From Ophiura sarsii (taxonomy: Eukaryota > Echinodermata > Ophiuroidea > Amphilepidida > Ophiuridae), in contig CM069446.1 in assembly GCA_035610835.1 (NCBI GenBank), forward strand, positions 71,347,062 to 71,411,061: a stretch of 64,000 bases of DNA. The letters run 5' to 3'. Positions 11,881 through 23,509 of the stretch are shown one piece after another. Each line of letters opens with the position of its first letter. Position 1 is the stretch's first letter. A program made the translations under genes and the position numbers. The notes beneath the pieces were generated by a model. That model worked only from the letters and a program-made list of their open reading frames with translations, ran no database searches and was not told the origin of the DNA.

Positions 11881-13380
11881 TACACACAGAAAAATAATTA
11901 CACAGCTTATTTCCCATGTATACGTATAGAACTCCATAATTTCTATGTAAACAATTACATAATATGAATTATGTAACATTTTACTTATTAATTAAGTAAA
12001 GATTTACTTGATAAATATGTTTCACCAGTAACATAACTATTATGTAAAATGCCTACTTAATAGTTATGTAAAACATAGAACTCCATAATTTATGTAAAAA
12101 TTACCTAATGTGAATTATGTAAAGTTTTACTTATTAATTATGTAAAATGTTACACAATTGTTATGTACCACCAACCTAATTGTGTAAAATGTTACATAAT
12201 TTTACACAATTGTTATGTACCACTAACCTAATTATTATGCAAAATGCTTACTTAATAGCTATGTAAAAAATGTGTACATAATTATGTAAAATATTTTACA
12301 TAATCTAAGTAAAACGACACCTACATAATTTATATTATAATATTCGTTATATCAAAATATGGGCTTCGTTATATCAAAATATGGGCTTCTTTATTTCAAA
12401 TGTCGGACAAAACAAACAGCATTGAACAGTTGCATTATTATATCAAAAACGATGCGGCAGTTTTATTTATAACTCTTGAAACAACACCATAACAAAATAT
12501 GTGACAAGGGCCTAGGGCCTAGGCCTATATCCTAAAAATAAGTGGATTTGGTGAAGAAATAGATGAAATATAGCGGTGAGTACATTTTATGCGTAGGTCA
12601 TAATTTATAGCATTATCATACATTATAGGCCAGTGTACCAAAAAGACGACAACGCACGCAGCCTTTGAGTGAACAGAAGCTAATAAGCTTGTATTGGCAG
12701 ACGACATATGGCAGCTCTATATATGTATTCAGTCTATTTACATGACCGTGTGTCTTCATCACCGCTGTATTGTTATAGCGCATCTATGTCGCGACGCATC
12801 TATGTCGTCCTAATACGGCTCTCTACATGTTGTCTGTACGTGCTATGAGATATGACCTACACATACAATGTACTCACCGTTAAATATTTCGTCTATTTCT
12901 TCAACAAATCCTCCTTGTTTGAGCACTCCACACACGCGGACACGATATTGTTCGCCATTCTCACGTTTTCGTAAGAAGTAATTTTACACCGTAAATTGTG
13001 TATTAAAATATTAAAGTTTACATATGTATAAATTTGCCATTTTTACATATTTTACCGGTAAAAGCATTTTTACAAGAAGTAATTTTACACCGTAAATTGT
13101 GTATTAAAATATTAAAGTTTACATATGTATAAATTTGCCATTTTTACATATTTTACCGGTAAAAGCATTTTTACACTATAATTATGTATTTGTTTTACAA
13201 AATGGTGTGTACAATTTCCTTACTTAGGTAAACTTATCAGGAATACATAACAAAAATGTAATCAAAAGGCTTACATAAACGTTATGTTCGATTTCTATAC
13301 TAGCTTTTACTTCAGAGATGTAATATTTTACATTGTTTTTTCTTACATATTTGATTTTTACATAGTGTTTTCTGTGTGTA
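11881..13380. mobile_element. TA-flanked non-autonomous TIR element, 1.5 kb
   Basis: The left end TACACACAGAAAA is matched by TTTTCTGTGTGTA on the right, with TA at both outer edges as in Tc1/mariner-type insertions. The body is very A+T-rich and densely filled with TTATGTAAAA-like words on both sides. There is an exact 101-bp tandem duplication (12973-13073 and 13074-13174) and an inner inverted pair (GAAGAAATAGATGAAATAT near 12551 against ATATTTCGTCTATTTCTTC near 12884). No transposase frame is visible. Confidence 0.75.
12973..13174. repeat. Exact 101-bp tandem duplication
   Basis: The two copies starting AAGAAGTAATTTTACACC are identical by eye, which implies a recent event inside the TA-flanked element. 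Confidence 0.85.
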
Positions 13381-13708
13381 GGATATGGAATCAAACAGGC
13401 TATTAAACAGCCTATAGTAATTTATTTCCATCAAACCTTAAGTGTAAGTCTAAGTACATGCTTTTCACCTCGTCTCAGCTTTGCACCAATACTCACAAAA
13501 GCAGAATATTTCACCAGCTTTTATATGACACTTTGGGGCAAAAAAGATGTTTACGCTGCGCGGCTATTCTATTATCCCACAATCTGTGACCATCACATAG
13601 GTAGATAGGTAAATAAATAAAATAAAGAGCTGCCTAATTTCACCATCTTCTGATTTCACTCTCCTGAATCTGCTTCATCCACTCTGTGCCTTTAGGCCCA
13701 AAAAAAAG

Positions 13709-13990
13709 GGTTGACTTGCCCTTTCCGACCGACCCGAATTTTCGGAAATCTAGGGTCGCTAAAAAAATTAAAACAATTTTTTAACAAAAATTGAAAGAAG
13801 CACATAACAATAAAGAAAGATGAAAACGTGTTTTTGAGAAGTATCTGCTTGTTTAAAAATCAAAAAAGATTGTTTTTCTTTCCTTCTTTAAAACGTGTTT
13901 TTGTGTATTTAAATTTTCAAAAATCTTAATTTAAAAAAAAGAAAATCCGACCGTCCGACCCAGACTCTGGCCCTGAAAGGGCAAGTCAAC
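13709..13990. mobile_element. Short TIR element (MITE-like)
   Basis: GGTTGACTTGCCCTTTC at the left is inverted as GAAAGGGCAAGTCAAC at the right. CCGACC motifs follow inside both ends. No coding potential. Confidence 0.6.
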
Positions 13991-14129
13991 TTTTGTTTGC
14001 CTTATTAGGAGGCTCAAGGGGTAATACTGGGATAAATTATACATTTTTTGATCAGAATAGGCCTAGGGGTCATATATTTTTTGATCATAAAATAGGGGTC
14101 ATAAGTTTCTGCCCAGGATGTTCTAACTT

Positions 14130-14655
14130 TTTGGTTATAGACCATTTCAAATCCGAAAATATACGATCGGTTCCGAATGTTTCCGATTAGCCGAGTGTTT
14201 GACACTCGTTTCCATGACCTGTCAGCTCCTGACAGGTCATGGCCATGTGCCGGAGAAAAACAACGTGTTTTTCACCCGTCTGCCCGTGTGGAAGATTGCG
14301 CTGGTGTTGGTGATAGATTGTATCCCTCACAAAGTTGATGTTGCGGCATTTTAGTTACAAAAACGAGTGAGATGAAAGAGATTTGGGGTAATATTTTCAC
14401 TTTTTACCGTCTGCTCGATACATTTGGAATTTGTCCGTCAGCGCCTTTTGTTGATAAAAAAACAAAATAGTCTCGTTCCACGTTTTACTTCTCATGTGTG
14501 CACGCGTGTATGTAAACATAGGCGGACAATCAACTTAGGGCAATGCTGTGAATGCGATCAACTGTTGCGAAGAACGCGCAACGCACCTACTCCATGTGAC
14601 CTGTTTTTCCGAAGATTTCCGATCTCAATTTGAAATTGTCTATAAAGGCTCACAA
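14130..14655. mobile_element. Candidate inverted-repeat element with internal hairpin
   Basis: TATAGACCATTTCAAATCCG near 14135 has a diverged inverted partner (TTTGAAATTGTCTATAAAGG near 14628). Inside is a perfect hairpin at 14211-14241: stem CCATGACCTGTCAG, loop CTC, stem CTGACAGGTCATGG. Confidence 0.45.
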
Positions 14656-16415
14656 AACCATCCGAAATGTCTAAATACGACACATTTTCATAGTATAATT
14701 TCACACGATGAACAGAGGAGGGCACCATAGAAGTATTGGCCGTTCAGATCATTGGGGATAATGTAATTTTAGTTTCAGGTGTGGGGGAGGGGTATTAGGT
14801 AAGACTTGATTCCAGATATTATATTGTTTGTAAACATCCGGTAACTTAATCAATTAACCTTTGTTTTCACAGACTAAAATATCATTTAATTGCCTTCTTA
14901 AACAATTTATCTCAATTACGTTGAAACATAATTATATATATATATGACAGTATATTCTTGGTAAACCGGACGCCCTTGCACAGATCCAGTTACGCCCTTG
15001 CACTGATTCAGTTATTAACACGTCCTTGCCACGTTTTCTCCCCCACATAGATAGTCAGTCATGAGATAGGTTCTCCAGAATTGACTCAGTAATATTTTGT
15101 AGATATGATATCTGCTACAGATTCAGGGGGTAATTAAACTATGTTTATTCAACTATCAGGCATAATTTGATTAGTAACCATTCTGGGACCATTGAGTATG
15201 GTATTTTAATATTGTCATAAGATCAGTTTAGTTAGCGCAAGCTAGCGGGGTGGTTGGGAGAAAATGAACAGTGCCCCCGCTGGCCAAAAAGATATATACA
15301 TATACACGTGTCAGTGATGATTTTAAGGGACGAACCATTAGACTTCAAGGAATTAAGAAGAAAAAAATCTTCAACCCTATGCAGGCAACAACAACAAAAA
15401 CACCCACTGATAAGTAAAAATAAACACCCAAAAACCCTTTGCCCATCTAACTCGATCAATATAAAAGAATACATTTGTTTTAAATCCAACTTACCTCAAA
15501 TTCAAACCCCCACCCCTTACGAAAATAAGTTTAAACGAGTGAAATTTAGAGGTTTAATATAGTCAGTCGGCCACTTTCTCTTTCAATCATTGTTTTGTTT
15601 TTTTCTACAGAGATCTGAAAACTTTTTACACTTTTTAAAAAGTATTTTCATATTGTAATCCAATGTTGGTGGTCATGGTCCGTCAGAATCAATCAATGCT
15701 TAGAACTGGAATCGGTCACCCATGGCCTTCGAGGGACGATCGCCTAATGGCTGTGTGCACTCTTTTTCCTGGTCAATGGACCGCGAATTCCCAAACAAAT
15801 CATGTGAGGGCAGTTTTTTTCAGGATGATCGCGTCCCCAGTGACTTCATCAAGCTCTCTATGTTGGTTGATAAATGCATTTAATACCCGAGGATCGAGGT
15901 TATCTGTGTTTTTATTTATAGTTTCAATTTGTTCTAATATCTAACCAATAAATATCGAAAAAAGTAACATAATCGGATGTAATTTGGGGGAGATATACCT
16001 TTTCATAAATGAGGTAATTTTACGGAAAAAAATGATACATTTTCTTGATATTTTGAGCTCAAAATCATTTAATGCCCAAAAATGCCCAAAAATGTTATTG
16101 ATGGAATCGCGAGTTTGGATGTTGCTTTACAATAAAAATGTAACGCTGGATGGGGTAAACACGGGGAAAATAGTGTAATTTGATCGACATTTCATGTCTC
16201 TCTGACGGAGAACTTTATGATTTCACAATGTAGCCCTTCACAAATTCTATAGAGTTGTATTCAGTCCCGATTTGTATGTTAAATATCAAATTCAATCTCA
16301 AATCACTGACAGCTCGATTTGTGTTTCAATAATTAAATGTCTTTTTCTTTTAGTTTCTTTTGGTTAATATAAGAAATATAACAAATTATCATGATAAAAA
16401 TTTACGAAAATATTA
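14656..16415. other. Intergenic, no recognisable gene
   Basis: Mostly A+T-rich. At 14965-15025 a CGCCCTTGCAC-GAT-CAGTTA motif is duplicated. An ORF at 15663-15944 (+) has no identifiable motif and weak start context, so I do not call it a gene. Confidence 0.4.
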
Positions 16416-16916
16416 TATATATAGGTTTTCCCAGTCGATTTAAAACTTACTTCATTCTATTTAGTATTTCTGTAGTTTCAATTCACGCTAAATAGGTTGA
16501 ACGGATTTAGTATAATGTCAATTTCCATATAAAGTCATTCAATTAAGTAATATCAGCATTCAATTAAGTAATATCAGCATTCAATTAAGTAATATCAGCA
16601 TTCAATCACACTATCCATTCAAGTCAGTTGACAATAGAAGCATTCAATATAGTATATCCATCACGCTATTCGATATAACTGCAAACTAATTAATGGAGGA
16701 TTAGTGCAGCTGTCATATCGTGAATTCAATTACATTTCTGTGCAAACAATTACCATATTATTGCATTCTATTTAGTAACATATGTTGAGCAATCAAATTC
16801 CAAAAATATGTGTAACTCTTTGGCAAAGATATCATCAAACCATAGATTGTATTCAAGGTTCTTTTCTACAGTAATCCTCCTATCCAACTGAATATCACGC
16901 AATGGCAGCCGCTAAT

Positions 16917-17005
16917 CCGCCTCTACCTCCTCCGCCTCCACTTCCTCCGCCTCCTCTGCCTCCACCTCCTCCGCGTCCACCTCCTCCGCCTCCACCTCCC
17001 CCTCC
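16917..17005. repeat. CCTCCGCCTCCAC simple-sequence array
   Basis: Proline-codon-like imperfect repeats of CCTCCGCCTCCAC. The strong strand bias could form G-quadruplexes on the minus strand. Confidence 0.8.
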
Positions 17006-17316
17006 CCGTGCTATACATGGGGGCGACATGCCCGGCCCCTCCACCAAAAAAGGGGGGAAAAAGGGAATGAGAGAGGAAGAAGAGGGGATAAAAAGTTCGA
17101 AAATTGAACAAAAATCCAATTCTGAGGGGCACATCCCCCTCAGACCCCCCACCCCTGTTTGAGCTTTTAAACCATCTATACTTAAATCAAAAATATATTA
17201 GTATAATATGCTCATCTTCTTTCGTGCATTGAGGTGGCTTTTTGATAACATTTTGGTCAAAATTATACACCAGATCGCACCAAATGAGTTCGTAAATTGA
17301 AACTTTTTCTACTTCT

Positions 17317-17319
<3 letters not shown>

Positions 17320-17353
<34 letters not shown>
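17320..17353. repeat. Long poly-G tract
   Basis: More than 30 consecutive G inside the 16419-18036 element. The true length may differ because such runs slip in sequencing. Confidence 0.85.
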
Positions 17354-17357
<4 letters not shown>

Positions 17358-18036
17358 TACCCCCTCAGACACCCCTGTCCGAGCATAGCATTTATATATA
17401 TTTATATGTCCCAATGGATAGGCATATAATTATACATTTTTCTTGTATAATTATTCGTTCATTTATTCATATCAATAATTATATGAAATAAACATCGCAT
17501 GTAATTAGAATATCTGTAAATGGAGGATAAAGGGAACACTCCAACGCCTTTCTCAACTTATGTCCAAACAAGAACATGAAGGTAATGCATAATGACCCAA
17601 TCGCAGACATTACGCAATATTTGAAACCGTTATCCCCTCATTCCTAAAAATATTAAAAGATATATACACATCGCCACTGATTCTGCTTACTTAATTTAAA
17701 TGGAATTAAAAAAGTGTTAAATTGCATACTCATAAATGAAAATGAAAATACGATTATGATCACTGACCATTGTGCACAAATATGCAATTGAATTTGAATA
17801 CAGATTTTACATATCATATGATTAAATAGGTAAATTGAATGCATGAAAGTGAATTTGAATACTTGGAAATGAAATGGAATACTTAGAAATGAAATTGAAT
17901 ACATCAAAATGTAATTGAATGCTGATATATGGAAATAGAAATTAGCTTTTGGAAAATCATTCAATTTAGCGTGAATTTGAATACTGGAAAGCTAATTTGA
18001 TTGATAAGATTTTCAAATTGGCCGGGAAAACCTATA

Positions 18037-18840
18037 TTAAAGGCGAAGTACTTAGACTCGTTAGCATGGCATACTGTTTGTGCTGGTTTGTGCACGGCCT
18101 ATACAGTCACACACAGCAGTTGATTTTCACGTGTCAAGTAGTATCGATTTCCTATTGTATACAAAGGAAATGCATGTTCAAGTGATTGCGTAGGGCCTCT
18201 CAGAATCGATAGTTAATTTGGTAAATAAGTTGTGGAGTGTGAATTACTTGTTGATAATACAAAACTGTCAAATGAGGGCGTAGCGAACAAGATGCCCAAT
18301 CCGTTCCTCGTGAGTACACTGACTTCGAACCGTCTGCCGACATATCTGCGACCGATATCAGTTCTATCAATGCTGCGTCACAAACTTGACTGATGGTACC
18401 GTCATTGTATGGCAAAGGTCCGTGACATTAGTAACACAGGGGTACGTCATGGTACATGAGAAAGTGACGCACCTCGGTAAAGTGACGCTCCATTCCTGGG
18501 GGTCGTATAATAGTGCATCATACAATGTGCATTTACTGCATGTACACGCAATTGTGTAATGAGCATTCACCTCTTGACCTTGACATGAGTGATTCTCATA
18601 TCGCGCCGTAGCTATGGCAGCGCGAACAATGCATTCAGCGTTCGATGCGGTATCTCAGCTACAGTGTGTTGATCGCCCATTTCTAGTGCAACTTTGCTGT
18701 TGTAATGGTTGTTATGCACGGTCATTGAAATCGCCATAACTTCCTAAAAGTATCCATTCGATTTTTTTAAATGAGGTATCAAACTGCGAAGAAGAAATTT
18801 GCTCATTCAATGTATATCTGAGCTGGTTTCCGGTTTTAAT
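18037..18840. other. Intergenic, no gene seen
   Basis: Unique-looking sequence; the ORFs are short and unrecognised. Confidence 0.4.
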
Positions 18841-18861
18841 CGTTTTGTGTAGACTTGTGGT

Positions 18862-18996
18862 GTTTGTTTGTTTGTTTGTTGTTGTTGCTGTTGTTGTTGT
18901 TGTTGTAAGATTTTTAATTACCTTGATTTTTTCAAAAATCGAGGTTCTGTATCTGTGCCGTTTCTTTCTTCTTCATCTTCATCTTCATCTTCATCT
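18862..18996. repeat. Microsatellites (TTTG, TTG, TCATCT)
   Basis: A GTTT run and then a GTT run at 18862-18907, and (CTTCAT)n at about 18967-18996. Confidence 0.8.
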
Positions 18997-19021
18997 TCTT
19001 CTTTCCTCAAACCCATCTACA

Positions 19022-20495
19022 AAATGCATCTCCTCCTACAGCTTACATGCTACAATCACCAGACTTGGTCAGTAGGACCCCCCACCAGACCTTCATATAG
19101 GGTGTTCACGGTTTGGGGTCAAAGGTCACACATGGGTCACTAGGGGTCAAAAGGTGATTTTCCCTTAATACTCATTTCCAATTTAGTGAAATGACCTAGG
19201 ATCATCAAAATTGGTCCACATATTCCTTATGACCGTACGCATATATAATAGTTTGGTTTTTAAAATTAAAAATCATTTGGGGTCACTAGGGGTCAAAATG
19301 TAAATTTTCAATTCGATCCCTTAAAATGCATCTTGTCTCAGAGAAAATGACTCATGATCTTCACAGTTGGTCAAAAGATTCCTTTGGTCCATGCACATAT
19401 AGGGTGTTCAGCGATTAAAAGTGACATGTCATACAGGGTCACTAGGGGTCATTGAACTTTCCAGGGGTAAAAGTTAAGACATGCTCCGATTTGGACCGAG
19501 TTTGTTGCATCTTGTTTGGATTGATGAGCCAAGAAAATAAGTTAATCATATTGACCAGGTCAAAGGTCAAGAAGGGGTCACTAGGGGTCAAAATGTAAAT
19601 TTTCAATTGGATCACTTAAAATGCATCTTGTCTCAGAGGAAATGACTCATGACCTTCACAATTGGTCAAAAGATTCCTTGGGTCCGTGCACAGATAGGGT
19701 GTCAGCGATTAAAAGTGACATGTCATACGGGGTCACTAGGGGTCATTGAACTTTACAGGGGTAAAATTTAAGACATGCTCCGATTTGGACCGGGTTTGTT
19801 GCATCTTGTCTGGTTTGATGAGCTAAGAAAATCAGTCAATCATATTGACCAGGTCAAAGGTCAGGAAGGGGTCACAAGGGGTCAAAATGTTAATTTTCTA
19901 TTACTTATAATGCTTCTCGTCCTACAGTTTACATGCTATAATCACCAGACTTAGTCAGTAGAACCCCCACCTAACCTTCATATAGGGTGTTCACAGTTTG
20001 GGGTCAAAGGTCACACAGGGGTCACACAGGGTCAAAAAGTGATTTTCACTTAAAACGCTCTTTCAATTTTGTGAAATGACCTAGGATCGTCAGAATCGGT
20101 CAACATATTTCTTATGATCGTACGCATATATAATAGTACGGTTTTTAAAATGAGCAATTATTTGGGGTCACTAGGGGTCAAAATTTAAATTTTCAATTCG
20201 ATCACTTAAAATGCATCTTGTCTCTGAGGAGATGACTTATGACCTTCATAATTGGTCAAAAGATTCCTTGGGTCGATGCACATATAGGGTGTTCAGCGAT
20301 TAAAGTGACATATCATACGGGGTCACTAGGGGTCATTGAACTTTACAGGGGTAAAAGTTAAGACATGCTCCGATTTGAACCGGGTTTATTGCATCTTGTT
20401 TAAATTAAAAAGCCAAGAAAATAAGTCAATCAACCAGGTCAAAGGTCAAGAAGAGGTCACTAGGGATCATTTTCTCATCAAAAATCAAGGTAGCC
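19022..20495. repeat. ~294-bp degenerate tandem array with AGGTCA direct repeats
   Basis: Anchors such as AAAATGCATCTTGTCTCAGA recur at about 19325, 19619 and 20208, and CCTACAG-TTACATGCTA recurs at 19034 and 19921 (three units apart). The monomer is therefore about 294 bp with two or more diverged types, roughly five copies. Each contains several GGGGTCACTAGGGGTCA pairs. The junction AGGTCAAAGGTCA occurs at about 19558, 19852 and 20438, and GGGGTCAAAGGTCACA at 19116 and 20000. Confidence 0.8.
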
Positions 20496-20499
20496 TGGT

Positions 20500-20640
20500 C
20501 TTAGACCGGAGCAAGATCTAGTATATAGTTGTTGTTTTTTGTGTCTTTTCCTGTATGGAATGGATCCGTTCATCCCGTATCCTGGAATTTTTGTACTGCC
20601 TTCTAACCATGTTAACTGTTAAATAAAGATTGATTGAGTA
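20500..20640. other. Possible retroelement 3' tail
   Basis: The block ends in TTAAATAAAGATTGATTGAG, a form often seen at 3' ends of invertebrate LINEs or SINEs. No coding part is recognisable. Confidence 0.3.
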
Positions 20641-20709
20641 AAACGAAATATCAATACAGATTAATATAGAAAAATGATAAATATGATAAATGATAGGCCT
20701 CCTAGGTTG

Positions 20710-21321
20710 TAAAGGGTTCAACAAAAGAAAGTATACCACTTTATTTATGGCATTTTGAGTAACTTTCAATTGGTTTTTGACCAAAAAGGCTAGATAGGCA
20801 TTTAGATGAATCTTTTAGGCATAATTTGATTCCAAATTTGCCCCCTAACAACAAAGATAAACCATGATTAGCACCATTTAAAGGAAAATATCCCATTTTC
20901 AAAAGTCGCATTTCTAATAGCACGGCACGAGAAGATTTGGTTATCTGTCCATGTTCTCCCCATCCATTAAGATTCCTTTACATTGAAATCCACCCATGCA
21001 TCAGTTTACATTTGAATTAGCACGCGCATTGAGGGATATGCGCGGTGATCAATACGGGATAAATACGGCGTATGTGTGTGTTAACAATTTGCCCTTTCTT
21101 CTCGTGCTGTGTATTGGAAATGCGACTTTTGAAAATGGGATATTTTCCTTTAAATGGTGCTAATCATGGTTTATCTTTGTTGTTAGGGGGCAAATTTGGT
21201 ATCAAATTATGCCTAAAAGATTCATCTAAATGCCTATTTAGCCTGTTTGGTCAAAAACAAATTGAAAGTTACTCAAAATGACATAAACAAAGTGGTATAC
21301 TTTCTTTTGTTGAACCCTTTA
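20710..21321. mobile_element. Fold-back element with ~215-bp arms
   Basis: The left end TAAAGGGTTCAACAAAAGAA is inverted as TTCTTTTGTTGAACCCTTTA at the right. The arms match over about 215 bp, for example AAATATCCCATTTTCAAAAG against CTTTTGAAAATGGGATATTT. The spacer is about 165 bp and TA is present at both ends. Small ORFs at 20741-20923 and 21072-21281 encode the same peptide because they are the two arms; they are not genes. Confidence 0.85.
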
Positions 21322-21657
21322 TATTTCACGCAGGAGGTACATCCATGTCGCTGCTAGCTAAAGATTCAATAAATCATGGAGTCATCCGCATCTCTCTGCT
21401 TACCTACTTCCTCTAGTTGATGTGGTGGTGTGCCAAGGAGTTACGTCTCGTTATTTCCCTTGAATGGGGCACTAAGAGATCCGTTATGGAGGGAGCCCTG
21501 AATTTTTTTCAGAAGTTGGGTTTTTCAAATAATGTCACCTGGCACGACAAAATGAGCGTAAAGTCACTGGGGCTGATTTTGACTGGCCAGAAATAGTCGA
21601 TTTGACAAGGGAAGGTCGAAAATGAGATATTTAAATTTCGGAAAGATACATTATTTA

Positions 21658-22566
21658 TACAGGGTGGTTCAATAAAACGTTGACAGTTTTTGAAGCACAT
21701 TTTTTTTGAAATTCTGTAGATTTAAAACAAATAATTTTCAATATTCATCCACTATATGATCTTGACCATCTATGCCGAAAATATCGTTACAAATAACCTT
21801 ACGGTTGCAAAATAACAGCTATTTGAACAATTCTGTCCCATTTCACTCTGTCCACGCGGGTACTGATTTTGCGACGTTACACCCAGTGTGGTTCAATAAA
21901 ACGTTGACAGTTTTTCTAAGCCATATTTGTCAAAATTGTGGGATTTGGTTTAATTTCTTTTTACATATTCCTCAAAAATATCATCTTGGCCATCTATTTT
22001 GAAAATCTCAATGTTAATAATGCTATGGCGGCAAAATGATAGCTATTTGAAAATAATCTCTCCAAAATCTCTTTGTCCACGGGTAAGTCTACGGGAAATG
22101 ACGAGCAAGATAACATTAAATGGCATCATCACTTTTATCAAGATAACATTAAATGGCATCATCACTTTTAAGGCATAGAGTATAGACAATTACACTTCCA
22201 ATCTATGAAAATCAATAATTCTAATTAGGGTCACTCGTGGTATTATTATTACGTATTGATTTCACACCTGAATAGTTAAAATGTTAACAACTACACTGGT
22301 TTCACCTGGCGGGATCTTCAAATCTTAGATTACTTGCATGCAATTCATCATTCAGTATTCAATGTAATGTCGCGAAATCAGTACCCGTGGACAGAGTGAA
22401 ATGGGACAGACTTTGTTCAAATAGCTATTATTTGTAACGATATTTTCAGCATAGATGGTCAAGATCATATAGTTGATGAATATTGATTTTTTTTATTTTT
22501 AAATCTACAGAATAAAAAAAAAAATGGCTTCAAAAAACTGTCATCGTTTTATTGAACCACCCTGTA
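21658..22566. mobile_element. TIR element with TACAGGG ends (mariner-like, non-autonomous)
   Basis: TACAGGGTGGTTCAATAAAA at the left is inverted at the right as TTTTATTGAACCACCCTGTA. The arms stay similar for about 230 bp (CCATCTATGCCGAAAATATC against GATATTTTCAGCATAGATGG). A second copy of the left end (GTGTGGTTCAATAAAACGTT) begins near 21888 and runs to about 22080, so the left arm is partly duplicated. Inside, ATAACATTAAATGGCATCAT is repeated in tandem at about 22110-22165. No transposase. Confidence 0.75.
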
Positions 22567-22946
22567 TATCACATTCCGAAGTATTAAGATAATATTTTGG
22601 GTCTAAATATGTTTTTTAAGTAATTTCAGAGAGGGCATTTTATTCTTACATCTTAAGACATGAACGTAAAGAGAGGAAAAATGTCTCGAAATGTCTCGAA
22701 ATTACCTTGTTTACATCGTCATTTCCACGAGTTTAAAATAGTATCCCCTTATGGCAAATTTGGTATGGTCTTAAAGGTCAGGACTTCCTGGAGCTATTAA
22801 TAGTAGTTTGAACCCTGTAAATTCCCAAAATGAACTAATGATAAGCCAATAATAAGAGGTCTTTGGCATAAACAATCTTTTGATTAAGTTTTGACAGAAT
22901 ATTTTGGCGAGCCAAATGACGGTAAGTTTCACTGACTATGACGGCC

Positions 22947-23508
22947 TCCAATTCAGCGGTAATAAACTTCAATTTATCATATTTTCACTTTGGAATGGCC
23001 TATTATAACAAATGTTGGTGTCATTTTAAACCTGAGGACATCTACCTTCTGAAAATGTGAACAAATCATTTTTTCAATTTTGCTACTTTACTCTCATTTT
23101 GTAGTGCAAGGTCACAAATACGTAATGCTTATATATACGTACTAACTAACTATCCACCTACAAATTAATATAGAGCTTAATTTGCAGTATTTCATGTGAA
23201 ATTCATGGATTTGATAGCGTTTTGAGTTCCAATTCAGCGGTAATAAACTTCAATTTATCATATTTTCACTTTGGAATGGCCTATTATAACAAATGTTGGT
23301 GTCATTTTAAACCTGAGGACATCTACCTTCTGAAAATGTGAACAAATCATTTTTTCATTTTTGCTACTTTACTCTCATTTTGTAGTGCAAGGTCACATAT
23401 ACGTAATGCTTATATATACGTACTAACTAACTATCCACCTACAAAATAATATAGAGCTTAATTTGCAGTATTTCATGTGAAATTCATGGATTTGATAGCG
23501 TTTTGAGT
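22947..23508. repeat. 281-bp tandem duplication, two copies
   Basis: The unit beginning TCCAATTCAGCGGTAATAAA occurs at 22947 and again at 23228, almost identical through GATAGCGTTTTGAGTT. Only a handful of differences are visible. No coding potential. Confidence 0.9.
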
Positions 23509-23509
23509 T

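Larger units (their letters stand above)
16419..18036. mobile_element. TIR element, ~1.6 kb, with internal simple sequence
   Basis: TATAGGTTTTCCCAG at the left is inverted at the right as CCGGGAAAACCTATA. Further in, TTCAATTCACGCTAAAT (16479) mirrors ATTTAGCGTGAATTTGAA (17965). Both flanks are rich in ATTCAAT/ATTGAAT words, including a 21-bp unit (CATTCAATTAAGTAATATCAG) in three tandem copies at 16547-16611. The centre holds a CCTCCGCCTCCAC-type array (16917-17005) and two related blocks with CCCCCTCAGAC and CACCCCTG, one interrupted by a run of over 30 G. No transposase is visible. Confidence 0.65.
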
